Source of the DNA: Oxalobacteraceae bacterium
GTDB taxonomy: Bacteria; Pseudomonadota; Gammaproteobacteria; Burkholderiales; Burkholderiaceae_D
Direction: 5' to 3'
Assembly (NCBI GenBank): GCA_027490725.1
Contig: JAIXXN010000053.1
Coordinates: 62,001 to 126,000 of the forward strand
Length of the DNA stretch: 64,000 nucleotides
Of this stretch, positions 43,515-52,411 are shown piece after piece. Below the pieces are notes generated by a model that was given only the letters and a program-made list of their open reading frames with translations, ran no database searches and was not told where the DNA came from. The stretch's first letter is position 1; each line of letters begins with the position of its first letter. Both the position numbers and the translations under genes were made by a program.

Positions 43515-45914
43515 TTAGTGTTGCGCGCTAGCGCCGGCGGGGCCGCGTTCAGGGTGCGGCTCGGGGGCGGTGAGTGGCAGCGTCAGGAGGAAGCGGCAGC
43601 CTTGTCCCGGTGCCGAGTCGAGCACGATGTCGCCGCCCAGAGCGCCGTGCACCAGACTGTACACAATGTACAGGCCCAGTCCGGAACCGCCCTGACCGAA
43701 GCGGGTGGTGAAGAAGGGATCAAAAGCGCGTTGCGCGGTGTCTGCCGACATGCCCGCGCCATCGTCACTAAATTCCAGCAGCACATGGCTGGCCGGGTGT
43801 TCCGGAGCAGGGCGTGCGCTCAGACGGATCTGCAGTGCGCTGCGCCCCAGCAGGCCGTGGATGGCGGCGTTCTGCAGCAGATTGGCGAGGATCTGTTCGA
43901 GTGGTCCGGGGAAGCTGTCGAGTTGTATGCTGTCTGGCACTTGCAAATCGATCTGGATCGGCTGGCGCTTCAGGTTCAGCGCTACCATCGAGACCGCGTC
44001 GGCGACCACCTCGGCCAGTTTGAAGCGGCGCCGCAGCATGCTGGTCTGATCGACGGCGACCTGTTTGAAGCTGGTGATCAGTTGCGAGGCGCGGTCGGCG
44101 TTGCGCTGGATTAGCTCGGCCGCTTCGCGGCTGTTGGCCAGAAAGTCGCTGAGCTGGGTCTTGCGCAGGGTACCGCTTTCGCTGGCGACCAGCATGCTGC
44201 GCACATGGTCGAGCAAGGTGCTGGCCGTGGTCACGGTATTGCCGATCGGCGTGTTCAGTTCGTGCGCCACGCCGGCCACCAGCCCGCCCAGTGCCGCCAG
44301 CTTTTCCGACTGCAGCAGGTGTTCCTGGGTCTGTTTCAGATGGTCGAGTGCCTGCTGCAGGTCGCGGTTGCTGGCCTCGGCATCAGCCTTGGCGCGCGCC
44401 AGTGCCAGACTGGCCAGCTTACGCTCGGTAATGTCAGCCACACTGCCGATCATGCGCAGCGCTTTACCGCTGGCGTCGCGCTCGGTGATGTCGGCGCGGT
44501 CGTGTACCCAGATCAGGCTGCCGTCGCAGCGCTGCATACGGTGCTCGTGGCAGTAGGACTCGCCGCTCGCCAGACTGTGTTCGATGGCGCTCTGCACACT
44601 GGCGCGGTCCTCGGGGTGGATGTGTTCCATGAATACGCTGATGGCATGCTGACCTTCCTGTGCCGGATAGCCGAACATCTCTGCCCAGCGGGCATTGTTA
44701 TACATGCTGCTGTGCCGGATATCCCAGTCCCAGATGCCGTCGCCGGTGGTGTCGAGCACGGCACGCAAACGCTGTTCGTTGATGCGCAGTTCATGCTGGG
44801 CCGTCTGCAACTGGGCGGTGCGGCGTTCCACCTGTGCTTCCAGTGTGGTGTTGAGGTGACGGATTTCCGCTTCATTCTGCTTGCGCTGGCTGATGTCGCG
44901 GATCAGCCAGATGGCGGCACGGCGCCCGTGCAGGGCGATCTGACTGGCCGAGATTTCGCAGGTCAGGTACTGGCCATCGCGTAGCCGGCAATCGCGCTCG
45001 ATGCTGGCCAGCATGCCGGCGCTGTCGAGTTGCTGGATCAGGGTAGGCTGCAAACCGGGCGCCTCGAAAATACTCAGTTGCGCACTGGTCTGCCCCAGTA
45101 CCTCGGCTTTGCGATAGCCGAACACCTGCTCCCAGCGCCGGTTGACATCCAGGTAGCCACCACTGTCGAGGTCAATCAGTGCCATCGGCTCCGGCAGCAG
45201 ATCGAGGGTGGTCAGTAGCAAGGCCTGCTGTTCGCGCAAGGCCTTGTCGGCAGCGCTGCGGGCGTTCAATTCCTGCGCCAGTGTGTCGCGCAGACGGTTC
45301 AGGCTGACCGATAGCAGTACCACGCCGATCAGGGTGAAGGGTAGGGCGGAGAAATAGCGTACCAGTGCTGCATCCATGCCGGACGCCAGCATCCCTGCCA
45401 GCGACAGGGGCTGGATGCACAGCACCGCACACAGCAGCTGATGGCCAGCATGACGCTCGCTGCGTGCCGCTTGCGCGACTTGCCAGGCACAGTACAGAAA
45501 GATGGCGACCGAGCACAGGTCGCCCACCAGCGGAAAGCGGCGCGCCAGCAGCACCACGATCACTAGCAGGCTAGGCCAGAGCAGCAGGAATTCCTTGCGG
45601 CTACTGTAGCGTTGCCGCCCCGTATAGGCACGCAAGCCAACGGTCAGTGCGCTCAGGCAGGCAAAACCGATGAGGAGCAGGAACAGCGCCACCGGCTTGG
45701 GAGCACCGATCAGGGCGCCATGCACCAGGAAGGGCGTGATCAGGCGATGGGCACTGAGATTGATGAGGGCCGAGCAGGCCATCGCGGCGGCGATCCAGCG
45801 CAGACCCCAGCGGGTCTGGCGCTGATGGTGTCGCCACAGCAGTACTGCCAGCAGCCCTTGCACAAAACCGGCGCTGGTGGCAAACGCTTCAGCATAGTTC
45901 AGGTCGAGGTTCAT
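43515..45914 (-). CDS. Membrane sensor histidine kinase with two PAS domains
   Basis: A 799-aa sensor kinase. Six or seven N-terminal helices (about 10-205) are followed by a PAS domain (about 225-345), a short coiled coil, a second PAS/PAC domain of the PAS_3 type (about 380-500), and the kinase core. The phosphorylated His is H551 in AHELNTPIGNT; the N box is ILANLLQNAAIHGL, and DDGAGMS and GGSGLGLYIVYSLV mark the ATP lid. No receiver domain or response regulator gene is adjacent. It lies 15 bp after ggt and 54 bp before lepB, suggesting one transcript. The signal is unknown. Confidence 0.87.
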   Translation of the reverse strand: MNLDLNYAEAFATSAGFVQGLLAVLLWRHHQRQTRWGLRWIAAAMACSALINLSAHRLITPFLVHGALIGAPKPVALFLLLIGFACLSALTVGLRAYTGRQRYSSRKEFLLLWPSLLVIVVLLARRFPLVGDLCSVAIFLYCAWQVAQAARSERHAGHQLLCAVLCIQPLSLAGMLASGMDAALVRYFSALPFTLIGVVLLSVSLNRLRDTLAQELNARSAADKALREQQALLLTTLDLLPEPMALIDLDSGGYLDVNRRWEQVFGYRKAEVLGQTSAQLSIFEAPGLQPTLIQQLDSAGMLASIERDCRLRDGQYLTCEISASQIALHGRRAAIWLIRDISQRKQNEAEIRHLNTTLEAQVERRTAQLQTAQHELRINEQRLRAVLDTTGDGIWDWDIRHSSMYNNARWAEMFGYPAQEGQHAISVFMEHIHPEDRASVQSAIEHSLASGESYCHEHRMQRCDGSLIWVHDRADITERDASGKALRMIGSVADITERKLASLALARAKADAEASNRDLQQALDHLKQTQEHLLQSEKLAALGGLVAGVAHELNTPIGNTVTTASTLLDHVRSMLVASESGTLRKTQLSDFLANSREAAELIQRNADRASQLITSFKQVAVDQTSMLRRRFKLAEVVADAVSMVALNLKRQPIQIDLQVPDSIQLDSFPGPLEQILANLLQNAAIHGLLGRSALQIRLSARPAPEHPASHVLLEFSDDGAGMSADTAQRAFDPFFTTRFGQGGSGLGLYIVYSLVHGALGGDIVLDSAPGQGCRFLLTLPLTAPEPHPERGPAGASAQH

Positions 45915-45929
45915 GCTGGCGGCATGGCA

Positions 45930-47690
45930 CTAGTGAGCGGGTTTTTGCACCAGTGCGCTACCCACACCGTGGCGATGACCTTCGCTGACGGCAGTGATGG
46001 TGCCGTCGGGATTGAAGACCAGCGCATTGGCCGCGCCGATTTCTTCCGGCTGGCCCCAGCGCTGGCCGGTTTTCTCGAGCGCCTGGGCCTGCGCCGTGCC
46101 GGCGAAGCCCGGCTCCACATCGGTGGCCATGCCGTTGCGCTCGGACAGGCGCGGTGCGTTCAGCGCATCAGGCATGCTCATGCCCAGATCGACGTAGTTG
46201 ACGATGGTTTGCAGCACGGTGGTGATGATGGTGGCGCCGCCCGGGCTGCCGATGGTGAAGGCCGGTTTGCCGTTACGGAAGGCGATGGTGGGCGACATGC
46301 TGCTGCGCGGCCGCTTGCCCGCTTCTGGCACGTTCGGCGCCGGACCGGAGAAATCGAAGTCGGTCATTTCGTTATTCAGCAGGAAACCATAGCCGGGCAC
46401 CACGATGCCACTACCGCCCCACGATTCGATGGTGTAGGTGTAGGAAACGATGTTGCCTTGCTTATCGGCCACGGTTAGGTGGGTGGTGTGGGCGCCTTCG
46501 GCCAGCAGTTTGTTGTTGCGTGGACGCAGTGGCACGCTGACATCGTTCTGGAACGGGTAGGGATCGCCTGCCGAAGCATGCGGCGTGGCCTGTTGCGGGT
46601 TGATCAGTTCGCGGCGACGGCTGGCGTAGTCTTTGTTCAGCAGGCCGGCGACCGGTGCGTCGACAAATTCGGGATCGGCCAGATAGGCATTGCGGTCGGC
46701 AAACGCCAGCCGGCTCGCTTCCAGATACAGGTGCTCGGCCTGGGCGCGCGGCAGGGCTTTCAGATCATAGCCTTCCAGGATGTTGAGCGCTTCGGCTACC
46801 GCGATGCCGCCGCTGCTGGGCAGGGCCATACCGTACAGATCATAGCCACGATAGGTGCTGTGGATGGGCTGGCGGATGCGCGCTTCGTAGTTGGCCAGAT
46901 CGGCCATGCTCATCTTGCCGGGGCGTACTTTAACCCCTGCCGCCACAGGCGGCTGGTTGACGGCGGCGACGATGGCGCGCCCCATCTTGCCTTCGTAAAA
47001 CACCTTGATGCCATCACTGGACAGCTCGCGGTAAGCCTTGGCCAGATCGGGATTGCGCAGCAGCGTACCGGCCGGCAGCGCCTTGCCATCTTTCAGGTAC
47101 AGCGCGCTAGTCGCCGGGAATAGTTTGAATTTATTCAGGTTTTCGTCGATCAGGTGGCTGAAGTTGGCGCTCACCGGGAAGCCCCGGCTGGCCACGCCGA
47201 TGGCGGGGGCCAGCACTTGTTTGAAGGACATGCTGCCATAGCGTTGCAGCGCTTCATGCCAGCCGCGTACCGTGCCCGGCACACCGACCGACATGCCACT
47301 GGCAACGGCGGTGTCGAAATCGAGTTCCTTGCCATCCTGCTGGAATACCGTGGGGCTGAAACTGGCCGGTGCCGTTTCGCGGTGATCGAGGGTAATCACG
47401 CGTTTATCCTTGGCCAGATAGATCACCATCAGGCCGCCACCGCCGATGCCACAGCTGAACGGATCCGTCACGCCCAGTGTCGCCGCAGCGGCCACTGCCG
47501 CATCGATGGCGTTACCACCCTGATTGAGGATGGTCAGTGCCGCCTGGGTGGCCGGTTCGCTGATGGTGGCCGCCGCGCCACCGGTACCGGTGGCGACCGG
47601 GGTCTTGGCCCAGGCTGCTGACGGTACGATGAAACTGAGGATGAGGGTGCTGGCAAGCAGGGTGCGGGCAGGGCGGCGGAGCTGGGTCAT
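45930..47690 (-). CDS. ggt: Gamma-glutamyltransferase
   Basis: This secreted N-terminal nucleophile hydrolase cleaves glutathione and other gamma-glutamyl peptides in the periplasm. A signal peptide ends near AAWA-KTP (residue 29). The autoprocessing/catalytic threonine is T402 in GAHTTHLTVADKQGN, and the substrate-binding SSMSPTI and GSPGGATIITTV blocks lie downstream. At 586 aa it has the usual proenzyme length. It is flanked by a lipoprotein gene (16 bp upstream) and the histidine kinase gene (15 bp downstream). Confidence 0.94.
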   Translation of the reverse strand: MTQLRRPARTLLASTLILSFIVPSAAWAKTPVATGTGGAAATISEPATQAALTILNQGGNAIDAAVAAAATLGVTDPFSCGIGGGGLMVIYLAKDKRVITLDHRETAPASFSPTVFQQDGKELDFDTAVASGMSVGVPGTVRGWHEALQRYGSMSFKQVLAPAIGVASRGFPVSANFSHLIDENLNKFKLFPATSALYLKDGKALPAGTLLRNPDLAKAYRELSSDGIKVFYEGKMGRAIVAAVNQPPVAAGVKVRPGKMSMADLANYEARIRQPIHSTYRGYDLYGMALPSSGGIAVAEALNILEGYDLKALPRAQAEHLYLEASRLAFADRNAYLADPEFVDAPVAGLLNKDYASRRRELINPQQATPHASAGDPYPFQNDVSVPLRPRNNKLLAEGAHTTHLTVADKQGNIVSYTYTIESWGGSGIVVPGYGFLLNNEMTDFDFSGPAPNVPEAGKRPRSSMSPTIAFRNGKPAFTIGSPGGATIITTVLQTIVNYVDLGMSMPDALNAPRLSERNGMATDVEPGFAGTAQAQALEKTGQRWGQPEEIGAANALVFNPDGTITAVSEGHRHGVGSALVQKPAH

Positions 47691-47706
47691 GGGTCGCGGA
47701 CTCGGG

Positions 47707-48234
47707 TTAGGATGAAGGTGCGTTGCTCACCCTCAAGCTTACCCGATATTGCGGCGCGGTTTCATTTTTTGCTGGGGCCGCTTGAGGTTCCAGTCCGGTG
47801 AGCGTAATGGTCCAGCCTTGCTGGGTGGTGCTGGCGCTGGCGTTCGGCATATTTTCCGACAGCACGAAATTGCTGCGTCCGCCGGGGCCGGTCAGTACGA
47901 AGCTGTAGCTGATGTAGCCGGCCCAGACGCATACCATGCCCTGCCGGCAGCGGCTATCGTTGATGCGTTCCAGCGTCAGCTGTGTCGCACTGGCATCAGC
48001 GGCGGTGCCGGGTCTGACTGCCGGCGTCAGGCTCACGCTAGCACCCTGAGTCAGGACTAGCTCGCGAGTAATCATGTCGGGCGCCGTCGCGTCGGGCGCC
48101 GCTGCGTCGGGCGCCGCTGCGTCGGGCGCCGCCGCGTCAGCGCGACCCACGCTCACGCTGCAGGCATGCAGCAGGGCCATGCTGGCCATCAACAGAGGCA
48201 GAATGACGAGTTGCCGTAGCAGGCTGGTTTTCAT
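47707..48234 (-). CDS. Lipoprotein with a DAAAP repeat, function unknown
   Basis: A 175-aa predicted lipoprotein (LLHAC lipobox, Cys 25). After a short linker it has four DAAAP/DATAP pentapeptides encoded by 15-bp DNA repeats (48076-48135), probably a flexible spacer. The C-terminal domain (about 60-175) carries the NDSRCRQGMVCVWAGYISYS block, a cysteine-pair pattern I have seen in small secreted proteins of unknown role. I chose ATG 48234 because it gives a clean lipoprotein signal; an upstream GTG at 48279 would prepend a basic stretch. It probably begins the ggt transcript. Confidence 0.72.
   Translation of the reverse strand: MKTSLLRQLVILPLLMASMALLHACSVSVGRADAAAPDAAAPDAAAPDATAPDMITRELVLTQGASVSLTPAVRPGTAADASATQLTLERINDSRCRQGMVCVWAGYISYSFVLTGPGGRSNFVLSENMPNASASTTQQGWTITLTGLEPQAAPAKNETAPQYRVSLRVSNAPSS
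48076..48135 (-). repeat. Four 15-bp tandem repeats inside the lipoprotein gene
   Basis: GTCGGGCGCCGYYGC recurs four times in frame, coding DAAAP (the outermost DATAP). Unit length is a multiple of three, so copy change would lengthen or shorten the spacer without frameshift. Confidence 0.85.
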
Positions 48235-48350
48235 GATGAACCTCGGTGCGGCGCAGGGTGCGCGTCGGGAGCCGGACACGCAACAAGCTTAACAAAAACA
48301 TCACAAGCTGGGCGCACTGCTGGGAGCAGCGTCCCTGACGGCGAAAAAAA

Positions 48351-48379
48351 ACAGCCGCGCGGGGGAACCGGGCGGCTGT
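48351..48379 (-). terminator. Intrinsic terminator after rpoH
   Basis: ACAGCCGC pairs with GCGGCTGT; on the minus strand the stem runs into eight T (48344-48351). It lies 20 bp after the rpoH stop. Confidence 0.85.
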
Positions 48380-48398
48380 GCGGTCGGGCAGCGCTGGC

Positions 48399-49304
48399 TT
48401 AGACGTAGTCGGCCAGTGCCCCTTTCATTTTTTTCAGTGCCGCCACTTCGATCTGGCGGATCCGTTCGGCCGAGACGCCGAATTCATCGGCCAGTGCGTG
48501 CAGGGTGGCACCACTGCCATCGTCGTTGGCCAGCCAGCGCGCTTCGACGATACGGCGCGAACGGGCGTCCAGTTTGCCCAGTGCCTGTTCGATCCCTTCC
48601 GAATGCAGACGGGTCACCTGTTGCGCTTCCAGCACACGGGTTGGTTCGCTTGCTTCGGACGACAGATAGGCAATCGGGGCGAATTTGTCGTCTTCGTCGT
48701 CGGTGGGCGATTCCAGCGCGATGTCGCGACCGCTGAGACGGGTTTCCATCTCGATCACTTCTTCGCGCTTCACGTCCAGAGTCTTGGCCAGTTGGTCGAT
48801 CTGGGACGGGCTCATCGCGTCCAGCCCCGTTTTATGGCTGCGCAGATTGAAGAACAGCTTGCGCTGGGCTTTGGTGGTGGCCACTTTGACCAGACGCCAG
48901 TTCTTCAGGATGTATTCGTGCATCTCGGCTTTAATCCAGTGCATCGCGTACGACACCAGACGCACGCCCTGATCGGGATCGAAGCGTTTCACGGCTTTCA
49001 TCAGACCGATATTGCCTTCCTGAATCAGGTCGGCATGGGGCAGGCCGTAGCCCAGATAGCCACGGGCGATCGAGACCACCAGACGCAGGTGCGACAGCAC
49101 CAGTTCCTGCGCGGCGGCCAGATCATTGTGTTCTTTGAGACGCTGGGCCAGCGAAATTTCTTCGTCGTGGCTCAGCATCGGCAGACGGTTGACGGCCGAA
49201 ATGTAGGCATCGATATTGCCCAGATTACCGGTAAATCCCAGTCCCAAGGCGCGATTGGTGACCGGTACCAAAGCAGTCGGTGCGGACATCGTAGTCATAG
49301 TCAT
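48399..49304 (-). CDS. rpoH: Heat-shock sigma factor RpoH (sigma-32)
   Basis: This 301-aa sigma-70-family factor directs RNA polymerase to heat-shock promoters. Region 2 includes LVVSIARGYLGYGLPHADLIQEGNIGLMKAVKRFDPDQGVRLVSYAMHWIKAEMHEYI, and the RpoH box QRKLFFNLR, diagnostic for sigma-32, follows near residue 140. Region 4.2 (GVSAERIRQIEVAALKKMK) is at the C terminus. Several near-start ATGs exist; the first is annotated. A CIRCE element embedded in its promoter (49373-49402) implies HrcA control in addition to the usual post-transcriptional regulation. Confidence 0.96.
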   Translation of the reverse strand: MTMTTMSAPTALVPVTNRALGLGFTGNLGNIDAYISAVNRLPMLSHDEEISLAQRLKEHNDLAAAQELVLSHLRLVVSIARGYLGYGLPHADLIQEGNIGLMKAVKRFDPDQGVRLVSYAMHWIKAEMHEYILKNWRLVKVATTKAQRKLFFNLRSHKTGLDAMSPSQIDQLAKTLDVKREEVIEMETRLSGRDIALESPTDDEDDKFAPIAYLSSEASEPTRVLEAQQVTRLHSEGIEQALGKLDARSRRIVEARWLANDDGSGATLHALADEFGVSAERIRQIEVAALKKMKGALADYV

Positions 49305-49372
49305 TCCTTAGTAGTGAGTGCGTCTTCGTAGTGCAAGTTTGCTGCAGAGACCAGTTGCTCGTCAGTGCAGAT

Positions 49373-49402
49373 ATATTAGCACTCTCTGTCGTTGAGTGCC
49401 AA
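49373..49402 (-). promoter_or_regulatory. rpoH promoter with embedded CIRCE element
   Basis: The + strand reads TTAGCACTC-N9-GAGTGCCAA (49376-49402), a CIRCE inverted repeat with a single mismatch to the consensus GAGTGCTAA arm. Read on the minus strand, TTGGCA (49397-49402) and TAATAT (49373-49378) are spaced by 18 bp, forming a sigma-70 promoter that coincides with the HrcA site. The start of rpoH is 68 bp downstream. Confidence 0.82.
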
Positions 49403-49553
49403 TCGAGACAATATATCGCATCGATAGCAAAAAAACTATAGCCGCGACGCATACAATGCGCGTCCGGTCTTAGGGGGGACTTAATCTCGTCACAGGATAG
49501 GCTGGGCGGGGCAGCCAGTCCGTGCGGAGCCGCACGGAGTCAGGAGGGAGTTG

Positions 49554-49579
49554 GCGGCCGGGCAGTGTCACCCGGCCGC
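49554..49579 (-). terminator. GC-rich hairpin after ftsX
   Basis: GCGGCCGGG pairs with CCCGGCCGC around an 8-nt loop, 17 bp after the ftsX stop. No T run follows on the minus strand, so termination efficiency is uncertain. A second hairpin (CCGTGCGG/CCGCACGG, 49520-49537) lies beyond. Confidence 0.4.
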
Positions 49580-49595
49580 TAGGGCGGCCTGTGGT

Positions 49596-50516
49596 CTAGT
49601 TCAGACGCGACAGATGGCGTTGCACGGACAGCATGGCGCCGATCAGGCCCAGTCCGGCGGACAGGGCCAGCAGACCGGCCATGGCCAGTGGCGGCAAAGG
49701 CGTCAGCTGGAATTCCGAGGCGTACAATCTTGCAAATTCGGCAATTGCCTGATTCAGTGGCTGCAGGGCCAGCGCGACTGCGCCCAGCGCCACAGCGCCG
49801 GCGCACAGGCCCAGCAGGGCGCCCGTGTAATAGAAGGGGCGGTGGATGAACAGATCGGTGGCGCCGATCAGTTTGCAGACCAGAATTTCTTCGCGCTGGG
49901 TCATCACTTGCAGGCGGATGGTGTTGAAAATCACCGCTACCACCACCGTGCCCAGCGTGGCGGCCAGAATCAGCAGCGCCAGGCGCAGCACATTGATCAG
50001 GGCTGCCAGCCGTTTTACCCAGGCTGAATCGACTTGCACCGATTCCACCCCGGGCAGGGTGCGAATCTGTTCGGCCAGCAGATCGACATCACCACCCGAC
50101 TGGGCCTGGCGGAAGGCGTCCAGCTTGAGCACATAGCTGTCCGGCAGGGGATTGTCACCGAGCGTGGTCAGGACATCGGCCAGCCCGCTTTTTTCGCGTA
50201 GCTGTTCCAGCGCCTTTTCGCGCGGCGTGAAGATGATTTTGGCCTGCTTGTCGTGCACCGCCTGACGCAGCGAGGAGGCCAGTGCCAGTGCCTGCTCGCG
50301 CGCGGTGTCCTGCTTCAGAAACACGCTCAGTTCCGGATCGACGGATAGCTGTTCCGACATGGGACGCACGTTGTCGAGCATGGTCACGCCGGCAAACGGC
50401 AAGGCAAGGGCGATCGCCACCACCAGAATATTGAACAGGAAACCGCCCGGCGAGCGGCGCAGGTGCAGCAGTGCGGCACCCAGTGCGTAACGGTGCTGTC
50501 GCAACCAGTAAGTCAT
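49596..50516 (-). CDS. ftsX: Cell division protein FtsX
   Basis: The membrane half of the FtsEX complex, which couples ATP binding to septal peptidoglycan hydrolase activation. The 306-aa product has a cytosolic N terminus, a first helix (GGFLFNILVVAIALALPFAGVTML), a periplasmic domain (about 50-165) and three C-terminal helices with the FtsX/permease core (LRLALLILAATLGTVVVAVIFNTIRLQVM, the conserved KLIGATDLFI loop). It starts inside the ftsE end (4-bp overlap), as in most bacteria. ftsY lies upstream on the same strand. Confidence 0.93.
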   Translation of the reverse strand: MTYWLRQHRYALGAALLHLRRSPGGFLFNILVVAIALALPFAGVTMLDNVRPMSEQLSVDPELSVFLKQDTAREQALALASSLRQAVHDKQAKIIFTPREKALEQLREKSGLADVLTTLGDNPLPDSYVLKLDAFRQAQSGGDVDLLAEQIRTLPGVESVQVDSAWVKRLAALINVLRLALLILAATLGTVVVAVIFNTIRLQVMTQREEILVCKLIGATDLFIHRPFYYTGALLGLCAGAVALGAVALALQPLNQAIAEFARLYASEFQLTPLPPLAMAGLLALSAGLGLIGAMLSVQRHLSRLN

Positions 50517-51169
50517 GCTGCTTCCTCCAGTTGGCCCTGATTCAGGTGGATCACGCGGGCGGCCGCGTCGAGCATCTGTTCATCGTGGCTGGAAATAATG
50601 CAGGTCACGCCGACCGAATGGAAGGCTTGCAGCGCTTCCAGCACCCGATTGGCGCTGGTACGGTCGAGATTGGCAGTCGGTTCGTCGGCCAGAATCAGTT
50701 GTGGCCGGTTGACGATGGCGCGCGCAATCGAGACGCGCTGCTGTTCGCCGCCGGACAGCGACAGCGGCTGGGCCTCGGCGCGCTCGGCCAGACCGACTTT
50801 GTCGAGCGCGGCGCGGGCGCGGCTGGCTGCTTCGCGGTGCGAAGCGCCCGTGACCAGCAGGGGCAGCATCACATTGGCCAGAATGCTGCGGTCGTTGAGC
50901 AGGCGCTGTTGCTGGAAAATCAGGCCCAGATTGCGGCGCAGCGAGGGCACGGCGGCGGGCCGGATGCGGCCGATATCCTGACCGTTGACCAGAACCTGTC
51001 CGCTGCTGGGCCGCTCCATGGCGGCCAGCATTTTCAGCAGGGTGGATTTGCCGGCGCCGGAAGGACCGGCCAGAAATACCAGTTCACCTTTGGCGATGCT
51101 AAATGACACGTCGCGCAGGGCGTAGGAGTCGCTTGTGTACTGTTTGGAAACGTTGCGGAATTCGATCAT
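50513..51169 (-). CDS. ftsE: Cell division ATP-binding protein FtsE
   Basis: The ABC-type ATPase partner of FtsX. All motifs are present: Walker A GPSGAGKSTLL (about 36-46), Q-loop IFQQQRLL, signature LSGGEQQRVSIARAI and Walker B LILADEPTANLD, then SSHDE with the switch histidine. At 218 aa it has standard FtsE length. It overlaps ftsX by 4 bp and begins 15 bp after the ftsY stop, so ftsY-ftsE-ftsX form one operon. Confidence 0.95.
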   Translation of the reverse strand: MIEFRNVSKQYTSDSYALRDVSFSIAKGELVFLAGPSGAGKSTLLKMLAAMERPSSGQVLVNGQDIGRIRPAAVPSLRRNLGLIFQQQRLLNDRSILANVMLPLLVTGASHREAASRARAALDKVGLAERAEAQPLSLSGGEQQRVSIARAIVNRPQLILADEPTANLDRTSANRVLEALQAFHSVGVTCIISSHDEQMLDAAARVIHLNQGQLEEAA

Positions 51170-51184
51170 GGAGCGTTAGTCCGG

Positions 51185-52246
51185 TCATTCACCAAGTAAA
51201 GCGTCGACAAAATCGGCCGCCACGAAGGGTTGCAGATCCTCAATCTTCTCACCGATGCCAATGAAATACACGGGAACCGGCCGGACCCGGGCGATGGCGG
51301 CCAGCACGCCGCCTTTGGCGGTGCCGTCCAGTTTGGTAATCACCAGCCCGGTCAGGTGCAGTGCATCGTCGAAAGCTTTGACTTGCGCCAGTGCATTCTG
51401 GCCGGTATTGCCGTCGATCACCAGCAGGGTTTCGTGGGGCGCACCGTCCATGCCTTTGCCCAGCACGCGCTGGACTTTCTTCAGTTCTTCCATCAGGTGC
51501 AACTGGGTTGGCAGGCGCCCGGCGGTATCGACCATCACCACATCATGGCCGCGTGCTTTGCCGGACTGCACGGCGTCGAACGCGACGGCGGCGGGGTCGC
51601 CCGAGGCTTGTGAGATGACGGTAATGTTATTGCGCTGGCCCCACACCATCAGTTGCTCGCGGGCTGCGGCACGGAAAGTATCGCCCGCAGCCAGCAGCAC
51701 CGACTGACCGTGGGTCTGCATATGTTTGGCCAGTTTGCCGATGGTGGTGGTCTTGCCTGCACCGTTGACGCCGGCAATCATCATCACCATCGGCTGATGG
51801 CGACCCAGTTCGAACGGGCGTTGCAGGGGCAGCAATAATTCGGTCAGCAACTGTTTCAGCGCTGCCTTCACGGCGGCCGCGTCGAGCAGCTTATCCTGCT
51901 TGACCTTGAGTTTCAGGGCCGTCAGCAGGTACTCGGTGGCGTCGACGCCCGCATCGGCCATCAGCAGGGCCGCTTCGAGTTCCTCGTACAGATCGTCATC
52001 GATCTTGGCGCCGACAAACAGTACCGACAGATTGCTGGAGGTTTTCGACAGCCCCGCTTTCAGGCGCGCCATCCACGACAGGCGTGGCGCGGGCTCTTCG
52101 ATTAGTGCTGGCTCGAGCGGCTGCTGCGGCGTCAGTGCCGGCGTGGTTGCCGGTGTGGAGGGCGGTGTGGCGGCAGTTGCCGCGACCGGGGTGGCCGCTT
52201 CAGGCGGCGTGACAGGCTTTTTCTTGAAGAAACTAAACATGGACAT
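51185..52246 (-). CDS. ftsY: Signal recognition particle receptor FtsY
   Basis: The SRP-receptor GTPase that docks ribosome-nascent chain complexes to the Sec translocon. After a short N-terminal basic stretch and an alanine/proline/threonine-rich linker (about 12-55), the NG domain carries GVNGAGKTTTIGKLAK (P loop), DTFRAAAREQL, DTAGRLPTQ and TKLDGTAKGG. The linker is much shorter than the acidic A domain of E. coli FtsY, which is usual for this group. 353 aa. It heads the ftsY-ftsE-ftsX operon. Confidence 0.95.
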   Translation of the reverse strand: MSMFSFFKKKPVTPPEAATPVAATAATPPSTPATTPALTPQQPLEPALIEEPAPRLSWMARLKAGLSKTSSNLSVLFVGAKIDDDLYEELEAALLMADAGVDATEYLLTALKLKVKQDKLLDAAAVKAALKQLLTELLLPLQRPFELGRHQPMVMMIAGVNGAGKTTTIGKLAKHMQTHGQSVLLAAGDTFRAAAREQLMVWGQRNNITVISQASGDPAAVAFDAVQSGKARGHDVVMVDTAGRLPTQLHLMEELKKVQRVLGKGMDGAPHETLLVIDGNTGQNALAQVKAFDDALHLTGLVITKLDGTAKGGVLAAIARVRPVPVYFIGIGEKIEDLQPFVAADFVDALLGE

Positions 52247-52325
52247 GTGGTTGCGGGCGCTTCAAGCGAAGGTCCGGCAATGCCGGACACAGGGAAATAG
52301 CTATTTTAACAGCCCATCGTCCGCT

Positions 52326-52395
52326 GGGGTCAGATCCGGCAAGCGTACAAAAGTTGGTTTGAGTCAAATTTTGTCCGGATGTCGGATCTGACCCC
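52326..52395. repeat. REP/MITE-like palindromic element
   Basis: Perfect 13-bp inverted ends, GGGGTCAGATCCG and CGGATCTGACCCC, bound a 70-bp unit with a further inner ACAAAA/TTTTGT complementarity, forming an extended hairpin. The GGGGTCAG terminus resembles REP sequences mobilised by TnpA-REP (RAYT) transposases; no such gene is in the window. It sits between ftsY and the MerR-type gene. Confidence 0.7.
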
Positions 52396-52411
52396 GGGTT
52401 CTGCCTGCGGC

